Assembly (NCBI GenBank): GCA_025642075.2
Contig: JAODUO010001204.1
Location: 1 to 64,000, forward strand
Reading direction: 5' to 3'
Length of the DNA: 64,000 bases
Source: Ridgeia piscesae
Taxonomy: Eukaryota > Annelida > Polychaeta > Sabellida > Siboglinidae
The notes under the pieces: model-generated
Seen by the model: only the letters and a program-made list of their open reading frames with translations
Database searches by the model: none
What the model was told of the DNA's origin: nothing
In this document: piece by piece, positions 52,500 through 64,000 of the stretch
Layout: every line of letters begins with the position of its first letter
How positions within the stretch are numbered: position 1 is the first letter of the stretch
Position numbers and translations under genes: made by a program

Positions 52500-52865
52500 A
52501 TAGTTCACAAGGATTTCCAAGTAAGTAACATGTAGTATACGGAGTTATGTAGTAAATACATGTTCTGTGACGTTTTCATATAGATTTTATATAATTGTGG
52601 TTTTTCACTTATATTGATCATAAAGAACGGGAAAAAACCGTTTCCATTTTTTTCGTTCCCTTTTTGTGGGAAAACTCAAGATGGCCGCCACCGATTACTG
52701 AAAGTCTTACAATCACTATATATTTGGCAACAAACGTTATAGAAACTTGAACGCATAGTCGTTTTATATGTTTTAAAGTATGACGAATCGAATACAACTA
52801 TTTTTGAATGAAAGAAATTTAAATAAAGTTATACCAACCATATACGCATTAAAATGACCTTAAAA
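52500..52865 (-). repeat. Dispersed repeat with GGCGGCCATCTTG core, copy 1
   Basis: In reverse complement: tatatggttggtataacttt, caagtttctataacgtttgt, gtggcggccatcttgagttt, caatataagtgaaaaaccac, gtcacagaacatgtatttac, tccgtatacta. All blocks occur in the same order at 54,836-55,170. Confidence 0.8.
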
Positions 52866-53419
52866 TGGGTACATATGGACAGCAAATGTTGGATGTAAAC
52901 ATATTTTCTATCACATTTGGAAAGACTATTAAAAGGCAGGCCCAGCGGAACCAAAATATATTTAATCTCTTCATTTATGATGGATAAATAAACTAATCGG
53001 TTGTTTTTTACTATACATTCTGCTGGGTTTTTTTCAGTAATTTTTATAAATTGTCGGTATTACCACTTTAAAACCATTTTACATACCGAACATAATAATA
53101 ATACATATCAAAGCTTTTGGACACGATGATTACTTAGCGTGTCTCTTAATGCATGTGTATTGTAATAAATTCCATAATTTAAATATATGTACATTTCAGT
53201 AGGACATCAGATCCGACCTCTTTCTAAAAAAACACTACAGATACGCCCATACGCTTCGGGTGCAGTACATTTCGTTTGGTTAATATGTCGTAATCGGCAG
53301 TAAATCACATATTTCCTTGGCGGTTCAGAAAGATAAACTGATAATTGACCAATTGTTTGTTTTATTTCATTACGTGTCTCCACATACACGCGTACCAAGA
53401 GTGAAAGGCAACTGCTGAG

Positions 53420-54836
53420 GGAGAACATTCAACGGAATGTTGCTAACGTACAGTTCACAGCGCCAACAACACCATGCTAATGCACTCTATGGAGGCACAA
53501 CATGAAGCAATAAGAGAGGTAGCCAGCAAAGCCAATTACGCAGGCAACGAAAGACCCACGGGTTTTTAAAGGATCGCTAGATGATGTTGGAGAAGCTGGA
53601 GTTCCACAGGAACTCCACAATATGATATTGTGTATGCTGTATACCCCATACATTGTCAAAACGGAAGCACGCATGCACGCCCTGCATCGATCAGCATCAT
53701 TCTTATCTCAACTAATCATGCAGACTCACATAGCTGATCGCCAAGCATTGTACCCGCCCAAGTCAGTAGATGCACCTGGTTTCTGATCAACTGTCGAAAC
53801 TCCATTAATGCTAGCGGAAGTCTTCTCAAAGTCTGCAGTTGGCATTCCATACAAAGAGTCAAACAATGCGTAACTCAATCTGCCGAGGGAGTGCAGAAGA
53901 ACATGGAGGAACACGCTGGGAACTATGTGCACTCAGGTCTTCATCGGCAGAAAAGGCTTCGCTTTTCTGTTCATAACATTGATGGTCAGGTAGACACACC
54001 TGAGGGTAAAATGTGTTTCATGCCACAGCAATGTCAATGTACCAGAGACAACCTACGATGGATGATAGGGCATACCTGACTGAGGCACAGCATCCAGACA
54101 GTTAACAACCACCTACCATCATATTCGATGGCATGGCTGTTGTGCATGAATTGAATGTTCCAAAAATTCACATTGATAATTGTCAAGAGCTTTCAGCATT
54201 CTTTATTTGCGCAATTGACACCAAGTCTTTCGGCAACTGCGAGGCATACTTACTCGTTGCTGACTACAGCACAATTAGCTGAAAGATCAACAGCTGAAAG
54301 ACAACAAAGAACAGCTGGCAGATATTCTGACCCGGGCAATAAGGTTATGATAACGCACCCACAAAGATCTAACGGCATTCCTGAATAGCAAGGAAACAAA
54401 GGCGAGCCTCACTTTGTGCCGTATAGAAAAGGCTGTCCAGTTCTGCAAAATGCCTACCGTCTCTCCCACACACAAAGGTGTCTTTGCAGCCCATTCATAT
54501 GCAGAATTCGCAGTATACAGAAATAAGCAGATAAATTGATAACACTGTATGCAGTTGTAGCATTGGGTAATTTAGGTATCATTGTACACATGTATTTCAG
54601 TGATACAAATGAACTTGTGTTGGCGATTCGCAGCGTTCCAGAACTCATGATTGGCACAGGAGCTAAGTGACGCCCTCTCAAACTCAAGCCTATCTACGAT
54701 GCTCTGGGTCCTGACAAGACAAGCAGCTCTACCAGGGTTTCATGCACTTGCTGGTGCAGACATCACTGGACACAGGACACAGGGAAAACGAAAACCTACA
54801 TTCTTCAAGAAGTTCCTGAAACATATTTTGGATCTT
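53420..54836 (+). pseudogene. Decayed FEN1-like nuclease family gene, copy 3
   Basis: Plus-strand blocks in order, over several frames: LHNMILCMLYTPYIVKTEAR; KRLRFSVHNIDGQVDTPEGK; DGMAVVHELNVPKIHIDNCQ; LNSKETKASLTLCRIEKAVQ; PTVSPTHKGVFAAHSYAEFA; DTNELVLAIRSVPELM; LKLKPIYDALGPDKT; ALPGFHALAGADITGH and FFKKFLKHILD. The GFHALAGADITG block corresponds to LFHAITGSDVVSA of copy 2, and DTNELVLAI to DSDVVVLTI. The C-terminus is missing: the dispersed repeat at 54,836 starts immediately after, so the element may have inserted there. Many stops and frameshifts. Confidence 0.75.
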
Positions 54837-55168
54837 ACGTTTTATGGCTATTTTAACACCTATATGGCTGGTATAACTTAATTTTTATTTTCATCAAAAT
54901 AATGGTTACATTGGGTTGATCATACATCAAAACATACATTATAGAGTTCAAGTTTCTATACCGTTTATTGCCAAAGATATAGTGACTATACCAATTTGGG
55001 GGTTGGTGACCGGTGGCGGCCATCTTGTATTTTCCCACGAAAAAGTGGACGAACAAAATGGAAACAGATTTTTTTCCAGTACTCTAAGGTCAATATAAGT
55101 GAAAAACACAATTATTTAAAATATACATTAAAAAGTCACAGGACGTATATTTGCTACATAATTGCGTA

Positions 55169-55170
<2 letters not shown>
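54836..55170 (+). repeat. Dispersed repeat with GGCGGCCATCTTG core, copy 2
   Basis: tatatggctggtataactta, caagtttctataccgtttat, ggtggcggccatcttgtatt, ttcccacgaaaaagtggacg, caatataagtgaaaaacaca, gtcacaggacgtatatttgc, ttgcgtatacta, then (AT)n. Confidence 0.82.
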
Positions 55171-55239
<69 letters not shown>

Positions 55240-55251
55240 TATATATATATA
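55171..55251. repeat. (AT)n microsatellite
   Basis: About 80 bases of (AT)n with two phase slips (tatta), lying between two copies of the dispersed repeat. Confidence 0.95.
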
Positions 55252-55425
55252 TTGCCAAAGATCTAGCGATTATAACAATTTTGGTGGCCGGTGGCGGCCA
55301 TCTTGAATTTTCCCACCAGAAAGTGGACGAACAAAATGGAAACTTTTTTAGTCCTTTATGGTCAATATAAGTGAAAAAACACAATTATTTAAAATCTAAA
55401 TGAAAAAAGTCACAGAATGACACAA
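55250..55425 (+). repeat. Dispersed repeat with GGCGGCCATCTTG core, copy 3 (partial)
   Basis: ttgccaaagatctagcgatt, ccggtggcggccatcttgaa, ttttcccaccagaaagtgga, caatataagtgaaaaaacac, gtcacagaatgac. Direct repeat of 54,970-55,142. Confidence 0.82.
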
Positions 55426-55429
55426 TGAC

Positions 55430-56840
55430 ATACACTAATGCACGAGGCAAAACTGTTATGCTTGTGTGCAAAATGAAGACGAAAAAAACACCTATCAACG
55501 TTATACAATATATACAAACCCGTGCCTAAAATACAATAACCATGTAAGCTGCACACATGCACATTCATATTATGTGTTTTGTTTGTAGAAGAATTTGTTG
55601 GCATGTGTAAGTTAAGTGGTGCCTTAAGGTGGCTCCTCGATAGCGACTAGCATGATCTTTGAGGATTCTCCTGACCCTATGTTATATTATTAAATATATA
55701 CATCGTTATAATATTTGCCGTGATTTTATATATTTATGTTGTTCTGAATTGGGCTTGGATGTATTGTATGTATGTATTGTTTGAAGTAATTGTCGAATAA
55801 AACGAATTCTTATTCATCTACGTATAGTAATAGTCTTAATACAAACTGGTAATGAGACACACTAACTATTTACTCCCGTCATCTGACTGAATCCGATTAA
55901 CAGGCACTTGATTCTAGTTATAGTCTCGCACTCCAACATTGTACGCTTGCAGAAACAAATAATCGCACAATTTTTTTGCATATACAATGACTTATATTGG
56001 TACATTTTCAACAATAACGTAGGTCGTTGAAGAGACAACGCTGAGCCAAGCAACATGTGTATTATTTTCATTTCGCATTTCGCACTTAACGTTAGACCAA
56101 TATTGAGCACAACATCAGTACTGAACAGATAGTTGCGCTGCATGTAATTCTCCTCGCGTTGTATGCAATAGTTCTAGTCAGCAAACCGCACAATATGAGT
56201 ATAGTATGGTCGTTAAATGTAGATGTGTACAAAAAATCATTGCACCAATAACATACTGGTGCGTGACGATCCGTATTAGTTAAGTCAGCAATGAGACTAG
56301 ATTTGATGACTAAGGACCTTTCACACTGTCCGTTCTGTACCTAGGATTGAATAAATCATTATTTGCAACAGATTCACGTGGGATGCACAAACCTACCCAA
56401 TACACGAGAGAGAGGATTACATAATTGACAATAGCATAAATAATACAATAATTAGACAATCACTTGATATACATTCTAATAAAGATATGATAGGAAACGT
56501 ATCTATTTAAAGTGAACCAATTATAATTATATGCGGAACATTGTTTCTGGAACATGATTACTGACGTTTTGACTGGGCACAATGTAAAATACAAGTGCAT
56601 ATATTGTTACACCTTAGATAATGCATTTTGCATCATTTATAAACAACCCTGTTGTGGTAAATAGATCATTTAATTTGCGTAAGTTTCAATAATGTGTTAT
56701 CAATATTATATACAAAAGCTGAATAACATATTTTTAAACACATAGTTAGCAGTAAGTGCAGATTTGAATCTATGGTTATGACCACCGGCATAATCTACGA
56801 ACTAACAATAGGGCAATTTTTGTAACATAATATGTTATAA
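55430..56840. other. AT-rich unique stretch
   Basis: No gene or repeat family recognised. cgaataaaacgaattcttattc at 55,793 resembles the tail of a LINE 3 prime UTR, but no coding remnant precedes it. Confidence 0.35.
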
Positions 56841-56843
56841 AAA

Positions 56844-56882
56844 AACCAGATCCACTTCGTATATTACGAAGTGGATCTGGTT
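56844..56882. repeat. Perfect 18-bp inverted repeat
   Basis: aaccagatccacttcgta, 3-base spacer tat, then tacgaagtggatctggtt. A perfect 18-bp stem with a 3-base loop, isolated from any array. Confidence 0.97.
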
Positions 56883-56889
56883 GCCCATG

Positions 56890-57370
56890 GCAATCAATTT
56901 TGAGGAGATTTGAGCAGACCCCCCGGGTACACGTCTCGCCCTCCCTACAGCCACCAGTGGTTACGTCAGTGCAAGGAAGATACGCAGTAAATATAATATT
57001 AGTTTGAAATGGTGTACGTAAAACGAATTTATCTAGTTACATTAGGCTTATCAATAAGTATAAGTAAATGGCGTTAATGATCCGTGCATACTTCGCCAGC
57101 TTTAATCACCAGTTGCATAATACAATATACATGTCCGGATCAGCTGTTGATAGAAACACCAAATGAAGTCGGAAATATTAAGTAATGAAACCTAACGAAC
57201 AGTGAATGGAAAAAGTGATATCGTCAATGTACAGGATGAAACACATGCACATTACTATGTTCATGATGCAGATTTGATGAATCATGCAACACATCCTCGT
57301 ATTTGTGAATGAAAATCCAAAATAAATTGGCAGTGACGATTTACCTAAAATAAACATTTGGGGCAATCTT
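56890..57370. other. Unique stretch
   Basis: Nothing recognised before the (CA)n tract. Confidence 0.35.
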
Positions 57371-57374
57371 TCAC

Positions 57375-57621
<247 letters not shown>

Positions 57622-57675
57622 GAACGGACTCGTGTGCACAAACACACACACTACACACATTCCCACATACACTCC

Positions 57676-57680
<5 letters not shown>

Positions 57681-57751
<71 letters not shown>
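57681..57751. repeat. (AT)n microsatellite
   Basis: About 70 bases of (AT)n. Confidence 0.96.
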
Positions 57752-57752
<1 letters not shown>

Positions 57753-57767
57753 CAAAATATAACAACA

Positions 57768-57857
57768 AATACAGACACAGACACAGACACAGACACAGAC
57801 ACAGACACAGACACAGACACAGACACAGACACAGACACAGACACAGACACAGACACA
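57768..57857. repeat. (CAGACA)n hexamer array
   Basis: About 15 copies of cagaca. Confidence 0.96.
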
Positions 57858-57859
57858 CA

Positions 57860-58400
57860 TATACCAGACATATGCGCTGCCACCGACTGTACGATTTTGT
57901 GACTTTTCTTTGGAACTCCCCATTGGGAGAAACATGGGACGTTCGGTCGTGTTAATTATAGGTATATTAAATATTAAGGTGATTCCATATTTACCGTGAA
58001 ATTCAGTGTCCTCAGTATATTCTGACATGTAGATTGGCAAAAATAAAATAAAGTGACATTCTACTTCCATGCGTTGTTTTAGCTGCCAATATGCCATTAA
58101 AACAAGTCGAAGTTCACTGTGATAATTCAAGGATATCGTCTGTATTAGCAAATGTCCAAGTCATGTCGGGAAATATCTGCTGTCCTATGAGGGGTGGTTG
58201 GATTTTCTTTGCATTATATTATGTTCATCATTTGCATGATTTACAGTTTAAAAACTCCATTCGGCGAAGACTTATATATCACACACTAAAGCATGTACAA
58301 TGTTGCGATTACAATTGCTTACTTTGGTACTTATTGATTTAACAACCAACAATTTATCTCGTCAAACACAAATGTCAATACTGTTACGTTAGTGCTGTAC
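57860..58400. other. Unique stretch
   Basis: No supported gene. Confidence 0.35.
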
Positions 58401-58403
58401 TGT

Positions 58404-58406
<3 letters not shown>

Positions 58407-58495
<89 letters not shown>
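58407..58495. repeat. (AT)n microsatellite
   Basis: Two (AT)n blocks separated by aaaaatat. Confidence 0.95.
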
Positions 58496-58498
<3 letters not shown>

Positions 58499-58904
58499 GT
58501 GCCAGAAATTGTTTAGCTGCATACATCAGATGGCAGCACTGATGAGATGGCGGGAAATTAAAAGAGGTGAGGTGCTCATGGCATTAGGATTGTAATGTTT
58601 ATGGCCAATAGTTGAATACATTGTCGAACGTTAGGTTTATTCATGGTTTTAATTAACTCACTGTCAAAAATCCCACCGACCCAGTCTGTATGGAATCAAT
58701 AACACGAACATACCCTGTAAAAGGTCATCATGTGAGTGATAATAGGGATATAGTTTTACTTACTACTTAGACTTTGCATTTTACCCACTGATGTCACTGC
58801 TGATACATATCGTTTATGGTCAGTCCTGCTACACTGATTATTTATATACCAATGTGTTATAGCTGTTACTAGAAGGGTCTCCATTACGATTATCATATGA
58901 ATAC

Positions 58905-61150
<2,246 letters not shown>

Positions 61151-61159
61151 TTGTTCGTT

Positions 61160-61515
61160 CAATTGTCTGCATGGAAACGATCCCACAAATCGCATCGCCG
61201 GCAACAAGTCTACAATGTTATAATTATAATAGTTGGTGTATCTTTCAAGTCCAACAAAACTGCTCTGTATTTTCGACAATTGTTCCCTTAGCAACCACAA
61301 AGTAAAGCAAGAGAATCTATATGATTTCATCAGGGATCTTTGATTTTTCTATGACATTCTTTGAATAACATAGCATTTGTTGTTTTTTATTTAAAAATCG
61401 TATTTTCATATTAAGTTTAGCATTTTGGGCTTAATCCTCTCTATAATATATAACAATTTGCTCTTTCTTGCAACATTTTTCTTTTATCTCGGAGGTAAGG
61501 CATTGTTTTATCTAA
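61160..61515. other. AT-rich unique stretch
   Basis: No feature recognised. Confidence 0.35.
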
Positions 61516-61519
61516 CAAA

Positions 61520-61805
61520 TTACATCTTCAGATCGGTATAGTTGTAAGGGTCATCAACGTCAATAATAATAAATATGGCCTGGGTTCTTGTGGCATTCTT
61601 AAAATGATATAAATCACCTCGTAAAATCATATAACCATCTTTACAACGGTTGGTCTGGTAACTCATGACGACAATCATGCGCACAGGTTTGGAAGCTTCA
61701 TAACGAATATAACTGTGAACATTAACTAGAATAAGATGTGGTAATGGCAATAGCGTATGCCCGTTTTTGTATATTACGAATATCATCCTCTGATGACCAG
61801 TATGT
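61520..61805 (-). CDS. Possible terminal coding exon, family not recognised
   Basis: The minus strand has an acceptor-like tttcttgctgcag ending at 61,806. Then come 286 open bases to a TAA at 61,520. The peptide starts HTGHQRMIFVIYKNGHTLLP and includes ILVNVHSYIRYEASKPVRMI, CKDGYMILRGDLYHFKNAT and IFIIIDVDDPYNYTDLKM. It alternates hydrophobic and polar residues as a beta-sheet domain would and has two possible N-glycosylation sites (NAT, NYT). It faintly recalls the last strands of a TNF/C1q-type jelly roll, but no diagnostic residues were found. No upstream exon was identified. It may be a chance ORF. Confidence 0.3.
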
Positions 61806-61965
61806 CTGCAGCAAGAAACCACCTTGCAGTGTCTCCACTTTCCGACATAGCGCTACATAATTATCCGTGTCTAGTAGACATCAACTGCTGATGTCTGTCA
61901 TCATGCAGACACGTAGACACAAAGCACTCAACGACTGGGCCAAAGCAAACTCACCGATCCCTTCA

Positions 61966-62022
61966 CTTCACTTCACTTCACTTCACTTCACTTCACTTCA
62001 CTTCACTTCACTTCACTTCACC
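61966..62022. repeat. (CTTCA)n pentamer array
   Basis: About 11 copies of cttca. On the minus strand it is (TGAAG)n and lies directly after the LINE coding end, so it is the LINE 3 prime tail. Confidence 0.93.
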
Positions 62023-62375
62023 TATCCCGTAGTCTTAGTGGACCGTTGGGGCGCCACAGATGACCTGGCAACCAGCTGCCTCCATTCCTCTCGCCTCTCA
62101 GTCTTCCTCATGGCGGCGCCCAGTGTCATCCCCGTCCATTCCGGGATGTTGTCCTCCCATCTCTTTTTCTGTCTGCCTCGTCTTCGCCCTCCTTGCACTG
62201 TGCCCTGCAGGATTGTATTGGCAAGCCCTGAAGATCTTGTTATGTGCCCATACCATTTCAGTTTGCGTCGTTTTACTGTGGTCAAGAGGTCTTCGTGGGG
62301 TCCAATGGCTTGCCGAGTTCTGTTTCGCACCTCTTCGTTTGAGATGTGGTCTCTGTAGACGCCCACTTATTTACT
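62023..62375 (-). mobile_element. LINE reverse transcriptase C-terminus, 5 prime truncated
   Basis: The minus strand reads YRDHISNEEVRNRTRQAIGP, HEDLLTTVKRRKLKWYGHIT, RSSGLANTILQGTVQGGRRR, GRQKKRWEDNIPEWTG, ERREEWRQLVARSSVAPQR. This is the well-known ORF2 C-terminus of a widespread animal LINE group, with L-K-W-x-G-H and G-R-R-R-G-R-Q-x-x-R-W-x-D motifs. It is open for about 114 codons, so young compared with the other LINE scraps. Its 5 prime end is truncated near 62,375 and its 3 prime end is the (TGAAG)n tail. Confidence 0.88.
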
Positions 62376-62379
62376 CTTG

Positions 62380-63300
62380 TTTCATCCAATAGCAGCAGAC
62401 AGAATAAGCTTCATCACATCAGCGCTATCAAGTGAAATACATTAAAAAAGGTTCACATGTAGCGTCATGAACCCGCCAGCCAACGACTGCCACTACTTGA
62501 TGTGCCGCTCTCGTAGTACTGACAGTTGCAACTGTTTAACATACACTCGTTTCACTCATTTGACATGTGCCGTTAAAAGACAATAATAACATCACTTGGC
62601 TGCGTACTGGGCCTTCGAAAGGAATCAAAGGTAACAAGGTTTAAAAATACCGATTATCTGCTCGACATGCCGTCGAAAGAACGCTTAGCAGCCGGAATAT
62701 AAAATGCAGAGTGTATTCGCCTAACTAATTACAACGTAGACGCCACATTTCCCCAAACGTACTTATCGTTTGCAGGCACGAATAGACTAAGGAATGTTTT
62801 CCTCGCTTTAACACAGTGTTACCATATAATGAGCCTGTTAAAATTCCACCTGCCGATCAACAGCCAGCGAGAAGTAATTAGTCTCTCACTGTGGCTCGGC
62901 CATCGTTCTTGCGAACGACTCCACATCCATCGTGCTGTGGCAAGCGCTGACAGCAGTCAATTGTACTCACTAGAGAGAATCATGCCGGTGTTATACCACG
63001 TTGATGTCCCTGAAGCTTTAAACTGCAGATTTGGATTACGTAAAACAGGCAAATCATATCCTTTATTAAACCTGAAACGTAACAATGCATACGCATCTAA
63101 CTGACCTTTCACATATATTAAAATGGGACGTACATGTACATGTATAGCCGCGTGTCTGCTCGACCTACCCAGGTGTGTGCGCCTATGTATTACAGCGGTT
63201 CAACCTTTTACATTTCTAAATTCAAGTTAATACTGAGCGAGCAAGACTGACCTAAATATTGACACGTTATTCTTTTGGTGTGGGGGCTTATCTTTTTATA
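62380..63300. other. Unique stretch
   Basis: No recognised gene. A 91-codon plus-strand ORF at 62,829-63,104 has no motif or splice signals I can support. Confidence 0.35.
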
Positions 63301-63307
63301 GCCCATC

Positions 63308-64000
63308 CTTGTGGTGAGCCGGTCATGTTAGTATGTTCGATCACTGTATTGTGCCAGTCATGTTAGTATGTTCGATCATTGTGGTGTGCCGGACATGTTA
63401 TAGTGTGTTCGATCATTGTGTGGTGCCGGTCATGTTAGTATGTTCGATCATTGTGTTGTGCCTGACATGTTAATGTGTTCGATCATTGTGTTGTGCCGGT
63501 CATGTTAATGTGTTCGATCATTGTGTTGTGCCGGTCATGTTAGTATGTTCGATCATTGTGTTGTGTCGGTCATGTTAGTGTGTTCGATCCTTGTATTGTG
63601 CCGGTCATGTTAGTGTGTTCGATCATTGTGTTGTGCCGGTCATGTTAGTGTGTTCGATCATTGTGTTGTGCCTGTCATGTTAGTGTGTTCGATCATTGCG
63701 TTGTGCCGGTCATGTTAGTGTGTTCGATCATTGCGTTGTGCCGGTCATGTTAGTGTGTTCGATCATTGTGTTGTGCCGGTCATTTTAGTGTGTTCGATCA
63801 TTGCGTTGTGCCGGTCATGTTAGTGTGTTCGATCATTGTGTTGTGCCGGTCATGTTAGTGTGTTCGATCATTGTGTTGTGCCGGGCATGTTAGTGTGTTC
63901 GATCATTGTGTTGTGTCGGTCATGTTAGTGTGTTCGATCATTGTGTTGTGCCGGGCATGTTAGTGTGTTCGATCATTGTGTTGTGCCGGTCATGTTAGTG
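63308..64000. repeat. 35-bp tandem repeat, running off the window
   Basis: Unit tgttcgatcattgtgttgtg plus ccggtcatgttagtg, about 20 copies. Point variants include ttgcg, cctg, tcgg, cggg and a 3-base longer early unit. Confidence 0.96.

Noticed and set aside
62829..63104. 91-codon plus-strand ORF as a gene
   Set aside because: No domain, weak start context and no splice or poly(A) support; its length is not unusual for chance.

Overview
This is eukaryotic, intron-bearing DNA. The most likely source is a marine invertebrate animal (amphioxus, hemichordate or lophotrochozoan grade); the species cannot be fixed from the sequence. The signs are a secreted C1q gene with good GT-AG introns, several kinds of LINE, a Penelope-like element, decayed copies of a multicopy invertebrate nuclease-like family, a THAP remnant and extreme microsatellite content. 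No rRNA, CRISPR, operon or bacterial signal was seen. Most long ORFs come from tandem repeats and are not genes.

Layout. 1-15,755 is a 52-bp satellite. It reads in one orientation from 1 to 2,190 and in the opposite orientation from about 6,965 to 15,640. The two arms mirror each other variant by variant around position 7,038, and the core between them is badly degraded, so this is either a giant palindrome or a fold-back assembly artefact. 16,133-17,446 holds hexamer and dinucleotide arrays around a dispersed repeat. 17,575-21,920 has LINE remnants, a candidate transmembrane exon (18,682-18,913, minus) and a THAP fragment. 22,255-25,970 is a 27-bp minisatellite and 26,783-27,727 a 56-bp minisatellite. 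28,480-28,800 is a cluster of small palindromes. 29,215-31,832 holds a LINE tail and a Penelope-like element. 33,134-33,328 (minus) is a candidate first exon that joins in frame to the 18.9-kb exon. 35,930-37,452 and 37,952-40,150 contain LINE scraps and two decayed nuclease-like genes. 44,434-48,398 (minus) is the clearest gene, a three-exon secreted collagen/C1q protein of 221 aa. 48,830-58,495 is LINE remnants, very long microsatellites, a third nuclease-like pseudogene (53,420-54,836) and a three-copy dispersed repeat. 58,905-61,150 is another decayed multicopy gene, split by 1.1 kb of (CAGA)n/(GA)n. 61,966-62,375 is a LINE 3 prime end with a pentamer tail. 63,308-64,000 is a 35-bp tandem repeat leaving the window.

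How it works together. Only the C1q gene is a complete, convincing host gene: a signal peptide, a short collagen stalk and a C1q head, as in secreted pattern-recognition or complement-like proteins. The two exons at 33.3 and 18.9 kb may be the start of a type II membrane protein whose remaining exons lie outside the window or were not recognised. Everything else is transposon or repeat debris, much of it inside the introns of these two genes.
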